This document shows positions 46,279-54,656 of a DNA stretch of 64,000 nucleotides, one piece after another. The position numbers were made by a program, and so were the translations under genes. Positions within the stretch are counted from its first letter, which is position 1. The number at the start of each line of letters is the position of its first letter. Under the pieces are notes generated by a model. The model was not told the DNA's origin. It saw only the letters and a list, made by a program, of their open reading frames with translations, and ran no database searches. Source of the stretch: Chloroflexota bacterium (GTDB lineage Bacteria > Chloroflexota > Dehalococcoidia > GIF9 > UBA5629); contig VGOP01000002.1 of assembly GCA_016875875.1 (NCBI GenBank), positions 1-64,000 of the forward strand, written 5' to 3'.

Positions 46279-48939
46279 GTGGCTGTAAAATCCAAGTCAA
46301 GCAACCCTCAGAAGGCGCGCATACATGTAACTGGTATGACCTGCACGACATGTGCGGCTACTATTGAGAAAGGTCTTGCCCAGACTCCGGGTGTGGAAAA
46401 GGCCGATGTTAGCTTTGCCTCGGAGAAGGCATCCATAGAGTATGACCCTTCGAAGGTTAATCTGGCCACGGTCGCAAAAACCATCTCGGAATTGGGTTAC
46501 AAGGTAGCCACCAAGAAGTCCATATTTCCTGTGAGTGGTATGACCTGTGCCTCTTGTGTCGCCCGTGTGGAAGCAGCTCTCTCCAGTGTGCTCGGGGTTA
46601 TTTCAGCCAATGTTAACCTGGCTTCGGAGAAAGCCACAGTCGAATATGTCGATGGCACTGATGTGGCTGTGATGCGACGGGCAGTTGAGGAGGCCGGTTA
46701 CGGATTGGGGTCAGAAGCGGCAACGCTGGAAGATGTCACCACAGCCGCTCAGCGAGAGACGAGAGGTCTAAGAAACAGGCTTATCTTCGCTTTAGCTTTT
46801 GCTGTGGTGATAATGGCGCTGAGCATGGGGCCTGATTTCCCCGGGAAACCCTATCTGCTCTGGGCTTTAGCTACTCCGGTACAGTTCTGGACAGGGTGGC
46901 GATTCTACAAGGGAATGTGGGGAGCGCTGAAGCATAAGACCGCCGATATGAATACCCTTATTGCTGTGGGTACTTCGGCGGCTTATTTCTATAGTATGGT
47001 GGCAGTATTGGCTCCCTCTCTGTTTGCTGCTGCAGATATAGAGCTTGGCCTTTATTTTGATACATCCTCCATGATTATAGCCCTGATTCTCCTGGGCCGA
47101 TTTTTGGAAGCTAGGGCTAGAGGACAGACCTCGGAGGCGATAAAAAAGCTTGTTGGCCTCAAGCCAAAGACAGCCACCGTGATACGTGATGGCAAAGAAA
47201 TTGAGATTTCTGTGGAAGAGGTTCAGGTCGGTGACCTTATACTGGTGCGGCCGGGTGAGCGGATACCTGTAGATGGTATCGTCCGTCAGGGTTATTCCAG
47301 CATTGATGAGTCTATGATAACCGGAGAGAGCATCCCCGTAGACAAAAAAGTTGGTGACACGGTCATCGGCGGTACTATTAACAGGATGGGCAGCTTGCAA
47401 TTCGAGGCAACCAGGGTGGGCAAGGATACCACTCTAGCCCGTATTGTAAGGCTGGTAGAGGAAGCACAGGGAAGCAAAGCACCTATACAGCGCCTGGCTG
47501 ATGTCATTGCCAGCTACTTCGTGCCGGCAGTGATAGGCATTGCCATCGTAACTTTTATTGTCTGGTTTTTCTTGGGGCCACCGCCAGCACTGACTTATGC
47601 CCTGCTTAACTTTGTGGCCGTATTGATTATCGCCTGCCCCTGTGCTTTAGGCCTGGCTACTCCGACAGCTATCATTGTCGGCTCCGGCAAAGGGGCCGAG
47701 AACGGCGTCCTCATCAGGAGTGGAGAGGCACTGGAAAGGGCACACAAGATAAATTCTGTGCTGCTGGATAAAACAGGAACATTGACGCGGGGCGAACCCA
47801 GGGTAACTGACATAGTTGCCGTACCATCCATTTCGGAAGAGGAGGTTCTGCGGTTAGCAGCCTCGGTTGAACATGATTCAGAGCATCCGCTGGCGGAGGC
47901 CGTAGTCAAAGCGTCTTATGAAAAAACCCTGAAGCTACTTAAGGTCTCAGATTTTAGGGCTATGCCGGGACATGGCGTGGAAGCCGTGGCAGGGGGTAAG
48001 AAGCTTTTGCTGGGCAACCTCGCTTTGATGAAGAAAAAAAAGTTTTCTCTGAATGGCATGCAGAAAGAAGCCGAACGCCTGCTAAGTCAGGGTAAGACCG
48101 TGTTGTTCCTCGGTGTGAACAGCCGGGTAGCGGGCATTATTGGCCTGGCAGATACTCTTAAACCGAATGCCAAGGAAGCAGTGGAGGCATTGCGTAGATT
48201 AAACGCTGAGGTGGTGATGATTACCGGCGATAACCGTCGCACGGCTGAGAAAATTGCTCATGAGGCGGGGATTGACCGCGTTCTGGCTGAGGTTTTGCCG
48301 GAGAATAAAGCTCAGGAAGTCAAAAGATTGCAGGAGGAGGGCAAGGTGGTGGCGATGGTGGGGGATGGTATTAACGATGCTCCGGCACTGGCACAGGCGG
48401 ATGTGGGCATTGCCATAGGCACCGGCACAGATGTTGCCATGGAAACCGGCGATATAACGCTGATCAGTGGTGATTTAGATGGCATTGTAACTGCCATATC
48501 TTTGAGCAAGCGCACCATGAGCACTATCAAGCAGAACCTGTTCTGGGCTTTTGCTTACAATACAGCACTTATACCGGTGGCAGCAGGTCTGTTGTACCTT
48601 GTTTTTGGGCATACTGCTGTCCCATCAGGACTCCACTTCGTTTTCGGTAATTACGGTTTCCTGAACCCGATGCTGGCGGCTCTGGCAATGGCCGCCAGTT
48701 CTATCACTGTAGTGTCCAACTCGCTGAGATTAAGAACATTCAGGCCGGCTAAGTTTGAAAAACCAATGGAAGGAGGTGAGCATATGGCGGTAGACCCAGT
48801 GTGCAAAATGCAGGTGAACGAGAAAAAAGCTGCAGCTACTTCCGAGTACAAAGGAAAGAAATACTATTTCTGCGCAGTGGGTTGTAAGAAGGCTTTCGAC
48901 CAAAACCCTGGGAAATATCTCACCGAGAAAAGCAAATGA
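46279..48939 (+). CDS. copA: Copper-transporting P-type ATPase with C-terminal YHS domain
   Basis: 886 residues. Two N-terminal metal-binding domains carry [14 protein letters not shown] and [14 protein letters not shown]. Then come the actuator loop [12 protein letters not shown], the transmembrane ion site [13 protein letters not shown], the phosphorylation site [20 protein letters not shown] and [18 protein letters not shown] and MAASS motifs in the last helices identify a Cu(I) exporter. Residues 836-886 are a YHS domain ([21 protein letters not shown]). Start is GTG 46279. A perfect SD and ATG lie at the YHS boundary. Confidence 0.95.
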   Translation: MAVKSKSSNPQKARIHVTGMTCTTCAATIEKGLAQTPGVEKADVSFASEKASIEYDPSKVNLATVAKTISELGYKVATKKSIFPVSGMTCASCVARVEAALSSVLGVISANVNLASEKATVEYVDGTDVAVMRRAVEEAGYGLGSEAATLEDVTTAAQRETRGLRNRLIFALAFAVVIMALSMGPDFPGKPYLLWALATPVQFWTGWRFYKGMWGALKHKTADMNTLIAVGTSAAYFYSMVAVLAPSLFAAADIELGLYFDTSSMIIALILLGRFLEARARGQTSEAIKKLVGLKPKTATVIRDGKEIEISVEEVQVGDLILVRPGERIPVDGIVRQGYSSIDESMITGESIPVDKKVGDTVIGGTINRMGSLQFEATRVGKDTTLARIVRLVEEAQGSKAPIQRLADVIASYFVPAVIGIAIVTFIVWFFLGPPPALTYALLNFVAVLIIACPCALGLATPTAIIVGSGKGAENGVLIRSGEALERAHKINSVLLDKTGTLTRGEPRVTDIVAVPSISEEEVLRLAASVEHDSEHPLAEAVVKASYEKTLKLLKVSDFRAMPGHGVEAVAGGKKLLLGNLALMKKKKFSLNGMQKEAERLLSQGKTVLFLGVNSRVAGIIGLADTLKPNAKEAVEALRRLNAEVVMITGDNRRTAEKIAHEAGIDRVLAEVLPENKAQEVKRLQEEGKVVAMVGDGINDAPALAQADVGIAIGTGTDVAMETGDITLISGDLDGIVTAISLSKRTMSTIKQNLFWAFAYNTALIPVAAGLLYLVFGHTAVPSGLHFVFGNYGFLNPMLAALAMAASSITVVSNSLRLRTFRPAKFEKPMEGGEHMAVDPVCKMQVNEKKAAATSEYKGKKYYFCAVGCKKAFDQNPGKYLTEKSK
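48772..48939 (+). CDS. Candidate internally initiated YHS metallochaperone within copA
   Basis: GGAGG (48772-48776) and ATG 48784 lie in frame inside copA, seven bases apart, at the exact start of the YHS domain ([17 protein letters not shown]). The product would be 51 residues with two cysteine sites (DPVCKMQ, CAVGCKK). The SD is read as Glu-Gly-Gly in CopA. This is either a relic of two fused genes or a real second start giving a soluble copper protein. Confidence 0.55.
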   Translation, partial: GGEHMAVDPVCKMQVNEKKAAATSEYKGKKYYFCAVGCKKAFDQNPGKYLTEKSK

Positions 48940-49024
48940 GGGCTAAAGCGTTTCTTCAGGTAGTCGTGGGCTGCAATTAAATCTACCTATTTGCGACAAA
49001 TGAAATAAATTTACGGAGGGACAG

Positions 49025-49864
49025 ATGAAAAAGGAAGAAATCATTGCTTTACTTAATGAAGACCTCGAGGGCGAGCATGGCGCTATTATCCAGTATCTGA
49101 CCCATGCCTATGCCATGGGTGAAGGTGAGATGGCTTGTGAGATTGAAGCCATTGCCCGAGAGGAGATGCGCCATCTTGATTGGCTAGCTGATGCTATAGT
49201 GGGGTTAGGTGGTAAGCCCAGCATGAAAAGGGGCAAGATGCGCATGGAAGGCAAGTCGGTCAGTGATTGGATGAAGAGAAATGTGCTGCTGGAAAAGGAT
49301 GCCATAACTATGTATAAGGAGCACATTAAGGCTATCGGTGACCGCAAGACAAAACGGTTGCTGAAACGCGTATTATCGGATGAGGAGTCCCATCATGGTG
49401 ACTTCGCCCATTTCGTAGACAAAGCAAAGAAGGAAGGTGCTAAAGACCTGCGGGGTGACCGCAAGGATAAGGTGGCTAAGATTCTTAACTGGGGTATTGA
49501 ACATGAATATACAGTAGTTCTGCAATATTTACTGCACTCATATTTGGCAAAGAATGAGGAAATGAAGCTGGAGATGCAGGACCAGGCGATAAATGAGATG
49601 CAGCATATGGGCTGGCTGGCTGAGGAGATGGTCAGCGGCAAGGGTAATCCTAAACTGGAGCATACCAAGATTGATAAATCGACCAAGATGGGTGACATGC
49701 TCCGCGCTGATATTAAGATTGAGAAAGAAGTAGCTGCAGAATATGACCGAGCTGCCAAAGAAGTAACCGTGCCTGACCTGAAAAAGCTGCTTAAGCGAAT
49801 AAGGGACCACGAATTGTATCATATAGAGGTATTCGACGACCTACTGAAGGAAGTAGAGAAATAA
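49025..49864 (+). CDS. Tandem double ferritin-like protein
   Basis: 279 residues made of two ferritin-like four-helix domains. The first (1-140) has LEGEHGAIIQYLTHAYAMG, AREEMRHLDWLADAI and LSDEESHHGDFAHF. The second (150-279) has IEHEYTVVLQYLLHSYLA, AINEMQHMGWLAEEM and RIRDHELYHIEVFDDLL. Each has the Glu...ExxH...Glu...ExxH diiron set, with some variation. ATG follows ACGGAGGG. Probably iron storage or peroxide detoxification. Confidence 0.87.
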   Translation: MKKEEIIALLNEDLEGEHGAIIQYLTHAYAMGEGEMACEIEAIAREEMRHLDWLADAIVGLGGKPSMKRGKMRMEGKSVSDWMKRNVLLEKDAITMYKEHIKAIGDRKTKRLLKRVLSDEESHHGDFAHFVDKAKKEGAKDLRGDRKDKVAKILNWGIEHEYTVVLQYLLHSYLAKNEEMKLEMQDQAINEMQHMGWLAEEMVSGKGNPKLEHTKIDKSTKMGDMLRADIKIEKEVAAEYDRAAKEVTVPDLKKLLKRIRDHELYHIEVFDDLLKEVEK

Positions 49865-49948
49865 AAAGAATAGATTGCAGCGATAAATCGCCGTAATCGA
49901 ATTTAATCGTTGAAATCACATAATTATATATTGAAAGGAAGGAATGAA

Positions 49949-50074
49949 ATGGCAAAAGTTAAGGCAGTTGGGGAAATCTTCAGGTGTGAGATTTGTGGGA
50001 ATGTGGTTGAGGTGAAGAAGGTTGGCGGTGGTGAGCTGGTTTGTTGTGGTAAACCAATGATATTAGCCAAATAA
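49949..50074 (+). CDS. dsr: Desulforedoxin
   Basis: 41 residues: [19 protein letters not shown], then [12 protein letters not shown], the CxxC...CC rubredoxin-like iron site of desulforedoxin. AAGGAAGG lies eight bases before the ATG. In other anaerobes this domain is fused to superoxide reductase; here it is stand-alone and next to a superoxide dismutase. It likely carries single electrons to one of the neighbouring ferritin-like or dismutase proteins. Confidence 0.88.
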   Translation: MAKVKAVGEIFRCEICGNVVEVKKVGGGELVCCGKPMILAK

Positions 50075-50105
50075 ATAAAGATGGAAATGAAAAAGGAGGG
50101 GGAAA

Positions 50106-50684
50106 ATGGCTTACGAAGCGAAAGATTATAGCAAGTTGATTGGCATGGAGGGTTTTAGCGAGACGTTGCTAAAGAATCACTTTACCCTTTATCAGGGCTA
50201 TGTAACAAATACCAACAAGCTGATGGATATGCTGGCTTCTATGCTGAAGGAGGGCAAGGTTGGCACGCCGGAATATGCTGAACTGAAACGGCGGATGGGC
50301 TGGGAATTCAACGGTATGCGGTTGCATGAGTATTACTTCGAAAATCTCGGCGGCAAGGCAGCGATAGATAAGTCGGGAAAGCTGGTAAAGAAACTAGCGG
50401 AGAACTTTGGTAGCTATGAGGACTGGGAGAAGGATTTCAAGGGCACAGGTACCATGCGCGGCATCGGCTGGGTCATTTTATATGAGGACAATGTAAGCGG
50501 AAAGCTCTTCAACCAATGGATAAATGAGCATGATGTTGGCCATCCTGCTGGTTGTGTGCCAATTTTAGTAATGGATGTCTTCGAACATGCCTTCATCACT
50601 GATTACGGGCTGAAGCGGGCTGATTACATCGAGGCCTTCTTTAAAAACATAAACTGGTCTGTTGCCGAAAGCCGGCTGAAGTAA
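50106..50684 (+). CDS. sodB: Fe/Mn superoxide dismutase
   Basis: 192 residues with the four metal ligands His-25 (LLKNHFTLYQGYV), His-74 (GMRLHEYYFENLGG), Asp-157 and His-161 (MDVFEHAFITDYG). Asp-157 and its context VMDVFEHAF are as in the family, though the usual GSGWxWL region is GIGWVILYED and the central glutamine motifs are altered. Metal preference is not decidable. It lies in a superoxide-related run with desulforedoxin. Confidence 0.92.
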   Translation: MAYEAKDYSKLIGMEGFSETLLKNHFTLYQGYVTNTNKLMDMLASMLKEGKVGTPEYAELKRRMGWEFNGMRLHEYYFENLGGKAAIDKSGKLVKKLAENFGSYEDWEKDFKGTGTMRGIGWVILYEDNVSGKLFNQWINEHDVGHPAGCVPILVMDVFEHAFITDYGLKRADYIEAFFKNINWSVAESRLK

Positions 50685-50711
50685 GGTTTGTCCAGTCGAG
50701 GAAGGTGCAAT

Positions 50712-51062
50712 ATGGTGAAGTTTGTCGAGGTGGTTAAAAAGCATGACCTTACGAATGGGACGATGAAAGAGGTCAAAATTGAAGGTCATGATATTCTCTT
50801 GGCTAAGGTTGCCGATAAATACTATGCTATTGATAACCGCTGTCCTCATTTCGGTGGTAATTTATCCAGAGGTCGTCTTGAAGGGACTGTGGTCACCTGT
50901 CCACTGCATGGCTCACAGTTTGACTTAAGTGACGGCCATGTAGTCCGCTGGCTGAAGGGCTCCGGTGTTTTCTCTGCTATAGGAAAGACTCTCAAGTCGC
51001 CGCGATCTACTATTGCGTATAAGATTAAGGTCGAAGGCGATAAAGTGTTGGTTGAGGTTTAG
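50712..51062 (+). CDS. Rieske 2Fe-2S ferredoxin
   Basis: 116 residues; cluster ligands in CPHFGGNLSRG (CxH) and CPLHGSQFDLSDG (CxxH). No membrane anchor, so a soluble Rieske-type carrier as in dioxygenase or nitrite-reductase small subunits. ATG 50712 (MVKFVEVVKKHD) has GGAAGGTG upstream; a GTG eight codons earlier is possible but less likely. It follows the dismutase. Confidence 0.9.
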   Translation: MVKFVEVVKKHDLTNGTMKEVKIEGHDILLAKVADKYYAIDNRCPHFGGNLSRGRLEGTVVTCPLHGSQFDLSDGHVVRWLKGSGVFSAIGKTLKSPRSTIAYKIKVEGDKVLVEV

Positions 51063-51129
51063 TTTTTGGGTAGTTGATAAGCAAAGGTCGCCGCTGGCTT
51101 CTCTAATATTTGATTGTAGGGGGTAGCCG

Positions 51130-51654
51130 ATGTCATTAAAGGGAAAGCGTATTGCCATACTGGCAGAGCAGGATTTTGAGGATTCCGAACTCGTCGAGCC
51201 TTTGAAGGCAGTGAAGGAAGCTGGTGCCCAGGTGTTTGTAGTGGGCAGCGGCTCCCAGACGAGCTATAGGGGCAAGAGAGGCAAGGCGACTATAAATGTC
51301 GACATCGATGCCGATAAAGTTAGAGCTGATGATTTTGATGCTATCATCATCCCCGGTGGTTATGCCCCTGACAAGATGCGACTGCACCAGCCTATGATTG
51401 ATTTGGTAAGGAAGGCACACGATTTAGGCAGGGTGATAGCGGCCATTTGTCATGGCCCACAACTGCTCATCTCAGCGGATATAGTGAGGGGGCGCCGTCT
51501 CACTTCGTGGCCTTCGGTGACAATAGACCTTAAGAATGCCAGCGCCATCTGGGTAGATGAGCCCATGGTTAAAGACGGCAATATCATTACTTCTCGCAAA
51601 CCATCTGACTTGCCGCTATTTAATCGCGCAATCATCCAGGCTCTTGGAGGATAA
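51130..51654 (+). CDS. PfpI/DJ-1-type class I glutamine amidotransferase-like protein
   Basis: 174 residues with the nucleophile elbow AAICHGPQLLISAD (cysteine of the PfpI type), VRADDFDAIIIPGGYAPDKM and an early GKRIAILAEQDFEDSELVEP. Such proteins deglycate or chaperone stress-damaged proteins, and a role in protein or carbonyl stress fits the location. GGGGGTAG precedes the ATG. Its stop precedes a CoA-binding gene by three bases. Confidence 0.88.
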   Translation: MSLKGKRIAILAEQDFEDSELVEPLKAVKEAGAQVFVVGSGSQTSYRGKRGKATINVDIDADKVRADDFDAIIIPGGYAPDKMRLHQPMIDLVRKAHDLGRVIAAICHGPQLLISADIVRGRRLTSWPSVTIDLKNASAIWVDEPMVKDGNIITSRKPSDLPLFNRAIIQALGG

Positions 51655-51657
51655 GCT

Positions 51658-52083
51658 ATTTCACTAGAAGCTGATATCTTAAAGACATACCGAAATGTGG
51701 CTATCGTTGGGGCATCGTCCAATCCGGAGCGGCCCAGCTATAGGGTAGTTCGTTATCTCATGAAACATGGTTATCATGTAATTCCAGTTAACCCTAGTGT
51801 ACAAGAGATATTGGGCAAGACTAGCTATCCCGACCTCAGCTCAATACCTGAAAAAGTGGAGGTGGTGGATATATTCCGAAGGTCGGACGAAGTGATGCCG
51901 ATTGTTGACGAAGCGATAAAAATTGGGGCTAAGGTGGTGTGGATGCAAGAAGGGGTTATCAATGAGGAAGCCGCAGCTAAAGTTAGAGATGCCGGGCTCT
52001 TGGTGGTCATGGACAAATGTATGCGTAAGCAACACATGCAACTTGTTCGAGGTGAACGTAGAAAAAAGGCAAGGGGTGAATAG
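51658..52083 (+). CDS. CoA-binding (YccU-type) Rossmann protein with ATT start
   Basis: The fold begins ISLEADILKTYRNVAIVGAS, then SNPERPSYRVVRYLMKHGYH and VIPVNP, and ends DKCMRKQHM; close to YccU/CoA-binding proteins. A GTG at 51697 would cut off the first strand. ATT 51658, seven bases behind GGAGG and directly after the preceding stop, gives the expected N-terminus. ATT starts are rare, so an error or variant ATG is possible. The product likely binds CoA; its role is unknown. Confidence 0.78.
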   Translation: MSLEADILKTYRNVAIVGASSNPERPSYRVVRYLMKHGYHVIPVNPSVQEILGKTSYPDLSSIPEKVEVVDIFRRSDEVMPIVDEAIKIGAKVVWMQEGVINEEAAAKVRDAGLLVVMDKCMRKQHMQLVRGERRKKARGE

Positions 52084-52084
52084 A

Positions 52085-52747
52085 ATGATTTTTAAACAGA
52101 GCTCTTGGATGAGATTCAGACGCCGTTTCGCCGTACTGGTTGCATTCTCTGTGTTGTTCGTCATCTTGGGTGCAGCTTGTTCACCACTACAGGTACCCCC
52201 AGAGCCATCGCCAGCTCCTCCGTCGGCATCCTTGCCGCAAACGCCATCTACTCCCTCAGCACCGCAGCCAGCCGAATGGTCAGCTGACGGTGTGATTACC
52301 GCCGGGGAATATGCTGGGGTGCAGACATTTGGCGATTATGAAATACAATGGACTAGCGACGGAAATTATATATACATTGGCATGAAAGCTAAGACGAGCG
52401 GCTGGTTAGCCGTGGGCATACAACCGGGGACAAGGATGAAGGATGCTGATATGGTGCTGGGTTTTGTCAAGGATGACAAAGCCACCATTTATGACTTCTT
52501 CTGTACTGGAGACTATGGTCCGCATTCTCCAGATACTGAACTTGGCGGCGCCAATGACATCCTCGAATTCGGCGGCAAAGAAGCAGGTGGCTATACCACC
52601 ATTGAATTCAAGCGCTTGCTGGATACCGGCGATAAATATGACATTTCAATCTTCAAAGGTGCTAACAAAATCATTTGGTCCTATGGTTTGGATGACCAGT
52701 CGACGCAAAAGCACGTTAGTCGCGGATACGGGGAGATAGAACTGTAG
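52085..52747 (+). CDS. DOMON-domain lipoprotein
   Basis: A signal peptide with a lipobox (VLFVILGAAC, residues ~24-33) is followed by a proline-rich linker and a DOMON-like beta domain (YEIQWTSDGNYIYIGMKAKT, GWLAVGIQPGTRMKDADMVL). DOMON domains bind heme or sugars outside the cell; a methionine (RMKDADM) and a C-terminal histidine are candidates for heme ligands. Next gene is an 82-residue membrane protein. Start ATG 52085 follows AAGGGGTG. Confidence 0.8.
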   Translation: MIFKQSSWMRFRRRFAVLVAFSVLFVILGAACSPLQVPPEPSPAPPSASLPQTPSTPSAPQPAEWSADGVITAGEYAGVQTFGDYEIQWTSDGNYIYIGMKAKTSGWLAVGIQPGTRMKDADMVLGFVKDDKATIYDFFCTGDYGPHSPDTELGGANDILEFGGKEAGGYTTIEFKRLLDTGDKYDISIFKGANKIIWSYGLDDQSTQKHVSRGYGEIEL

Positions 52748-52777
52748 TCCGCACAAGCGATCTTGGAGGTATGTATA

Positions 52778-53026
52778 ATGGAAATCTTTCAATCAATAAT
52801 AGTTGCCAGGCTGATATTCATCTTAGGCATTGTCAATCTGCTAGCGGGTATGCTGATATTCTTTTCTTGTCGGTGCATTCCCAACGGCAGTTTGTTGAGC
52901 AAGCTCACTAAGTATCCCGCTTATCAACGTTTCTTTCGGTATCATTGTTATATCTGGTGGATATTCTGGCCATCGGTGATTGTTCACGCTCTGTTAGCAA
53001 TCGCCTTTTTTGGCATACCGGTTTAA
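52778..53026 (+). CDS. Small two-helix membrane protein
   Basis: 82 residues with segments IIVARLIFILGIVNLLAGML and WWIFWPSVIVHALLAIAFF. Histidines at YHCYIWW and VIVHALL are placed as heme-b ligands might be, though this is inference. GGAGG lies before ATG 52778, just after the DOMON stop. It could anchor or electron-couple the DOMON lipoprotein. Confidence 0.65.
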   Translation: MEIFQSIIVARLIFILGIVNLLAGMLIFFSCRCIPNGSLLSKLTKYPAYQRFFRYHCYIWWIFWPSVIVHALLAIAFFGIPV

Positions 53027-53069
53027 GCATTCTAGAAACAGGATGGCTATCAAAGGGTAGAAAGGTGTA

Positions 53070-53684
53070 ATGAAGATTAAAATAGTCTTCTACAGCATGT
53101 ACGGGCATATCTACAGAATGGCGGAAGCTGTAGCTGAAGGTGCCCGTGAAGTGGAAGGAGCCGAGGTAGAACTGCTTCAAGTTCCTGAATTGATTCCTGA
53201 CGAGGTTTTGGAGAAATCAGGGGCTAAAAAGGCGCGTGAAGCATTTGTTCACATCCCGATAGCCAAACCAAGTGATTTAGCTGATGCCGATGCCATAATC
53301 TTCGGTACCCCAACACGCTTCGGCAATATGTGTGCCCAGATGCGTAATTTTCTGGACCAGGCAGGAGGGTTATGGGCAAAGAATGCTCTTGTGGGCAAAG
53401 TGGGCAGTGTCTTTACCTCCAGCGGCACCCAACATGGCGGACAGGAGACAACCATCATTAGCTTCCACATTACGTTGCTTCATCTTGGGATGGTGATTGT
53501 GGGGCTGCCTTACTCAGAGACCCGCCAGACTACAACAGATGAGATAACCGGGGGCAGTCCCTATGGAGCGACGACAATAACAGGGCCAGATGGCAGTCGT
53601 ATGCCCAGTGACAACGAGCTGGCCATGGCACGGTTTCAGGGCAGGCATGTAGCTAACATAGCTAGGAAACTCGCAGGCAGATAG
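53070..53684 (+). CDS. wrbA: NAD(P)H:quinone oxidoreductase WrbA
   Basis: 204 residues: FMN phosphate loop [59 protein letters not shown] and the WrbA-specific insertion [19 protein letters not shown]. Reduces quinones by two electrons, which prevents semiquinone/superoxide formation. Fits the oxygen-defence run. Confidence 0.93.
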   Translation: MKIKIVFYSMYGHIYRMAEAVAEGAREVEGAEVELLQVPELIPDEVLEKSGAKKAREAFVHIPIAKPSDLADADAIIFGTPTRFGNMCAQMRNFLDQAGGLWAKNALVGKVGSVFTSSGTQHGGQETTIISFHITLLHLGMVIVGLPYSETRQTTTDEITGGSPYGATTITGPDGSRMPSDNELAMARFQGRHVANIARKLAGR

Positions 53685-53686
53685 AA

Positions 53687-54370
53687 ATGAAAAGAGCAGT
53701 CAGCAGTGTAATTGTTTTGGTTGTGTTTCTTTTATTGATTTTAGCAGCTGGTTTTGCCTGTGCCGTAGGTAAACCTGTGGGTGAAGCAGGCAAACTGCAG
53801 CCTGTGGAGATAAGAGAGTATCAAGGCGAAAAGCTTTCCTCAATAAATGAATTTAGAGAGAATTCCATAAAAGGCCCGCAGAATGTGAATTTGGAAAGCT
53901 ACAGGCTCAAAATAACCGGAATGGTAACAAATCCTAAGACTTACGCTTACGACGAAGTCATTAACAACTATCAGAATTACGAGAAAATTGTAACGCTTGA
54001 TTGTGTTGAGGGGTGGAGTGTAGACATCCTTTGGAGAGGTTTGCTGGTGAGAGATTTGCTTGCAGAAGCAAAGGTTTTGCCAGATGCGGAGGTGGTTATA
54101 TTTCATGCCTATGATGGGTACACAACCTCCTTACCCGTCAATTACATAATCAATAATGACATACTAGTCGCCTACAGTATGAACGGCGTTACTCTTCCCA
54201 CAGAAAGAGGTTTTCCTTTTCAGCTTGTGGCTGAAAGCAAATGGGGATATAAGTGGATAAAATGGATAACGGAAATCGAGCTATCTGACGACGTCGATTA
54301 TAGAGGCTATTGGGAGAGTAGAGGCTATTCTAACAGTGCCGACCTTGACGACGGCTTCTTTGAAAGATGA
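53687..54370 (+). CDS. Exported molybdopterin-binding oxidoreductase (YedY/MsrP-like)
   Basis: An N-terminal export segment (VLVVFLLLILAAGFAC) precedes an oxidoreductase molybdopterin-binding domain: LKITGMVTNPKTYAYDEV, the Mo-ligand cysteine in VTLDCVEGWSVDILW, FHAYDGYTTSLPVNYI and FPFQLVAESKWGYKWIKWI. It is shorter (227 residues) than MsrP and lacks a Tat twin-arginine, so it may be a lipoprotein. The last codon overlaps a heme-type membrane gene (ATGA), a unit like MsrPQ. Confidence 0.82.
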   Translation: MKRAVSSVIVLVVFLLLILAAGFACAVGKPVGEAGKLQPVEIREYQGEKLSSINEFRENSIKGPQNVNLESYRLKITGMVTNPKTYAYDEVINNYQNYEKIVTLDCVEGWSVDILWRGLLVRDLLAEAKVLPDAEVVIFHAYDGYTTSLPVNYIINNDILVAYSMNGVTLPTERGFPFQLVAESKWGYKWIKWITEIELSDDVDYRGYWESRGYSNSADLDDGFFER

Positions 54371-54609
54371 GAAACGTATTTAAGCAAAACCTGGCCAAAC
54401 GAGTGGTGCACTGGTTGTTGCTGGTTGTGATAATGCTCTATATCATAACGGGCTTGGGTATCACGGAATACCGGGTTGTTGAGTTTTTGACATTCGGGTT
54501 GCTAGCCAAACCGTTGGCTTTCAAGATTCATGACAGTCTGATAATTCCATTTATAGTCCTGTTAGGCTTACATATCTATCAGCAAACCAGGAAGGCATCT
54601 CGACCGTGA
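54367..54609 (+). CDS. Small heme-b-type membrane subunit
   Basis: 80 residues, two transmembrane helices: VVHWLLLVVIMLYIITGLGI and IIPFIVLLGLHIYQQ. Histidines (VVHWLLL, KIHDSLI, LLGLHIY) resemble cytochrome-b ligands. It starts inside the preceding stop, so it is co-translated with the molybdopterin protein. It would supply quinol electrons to it. Confidence 0.72.
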   Translation: MRNVFKQNLAKRVVHWLLLVVIMLYIITGLGITEYRVVEFLTFGLLAKPLAFKIHDSLIIPFIVLLGLHIYQQTRKASRP

Positions 54610-54656
54610 TTTCTTTCTTCCCTCAAAGACCAAACAATGACAAAAAACCAGTCCCT

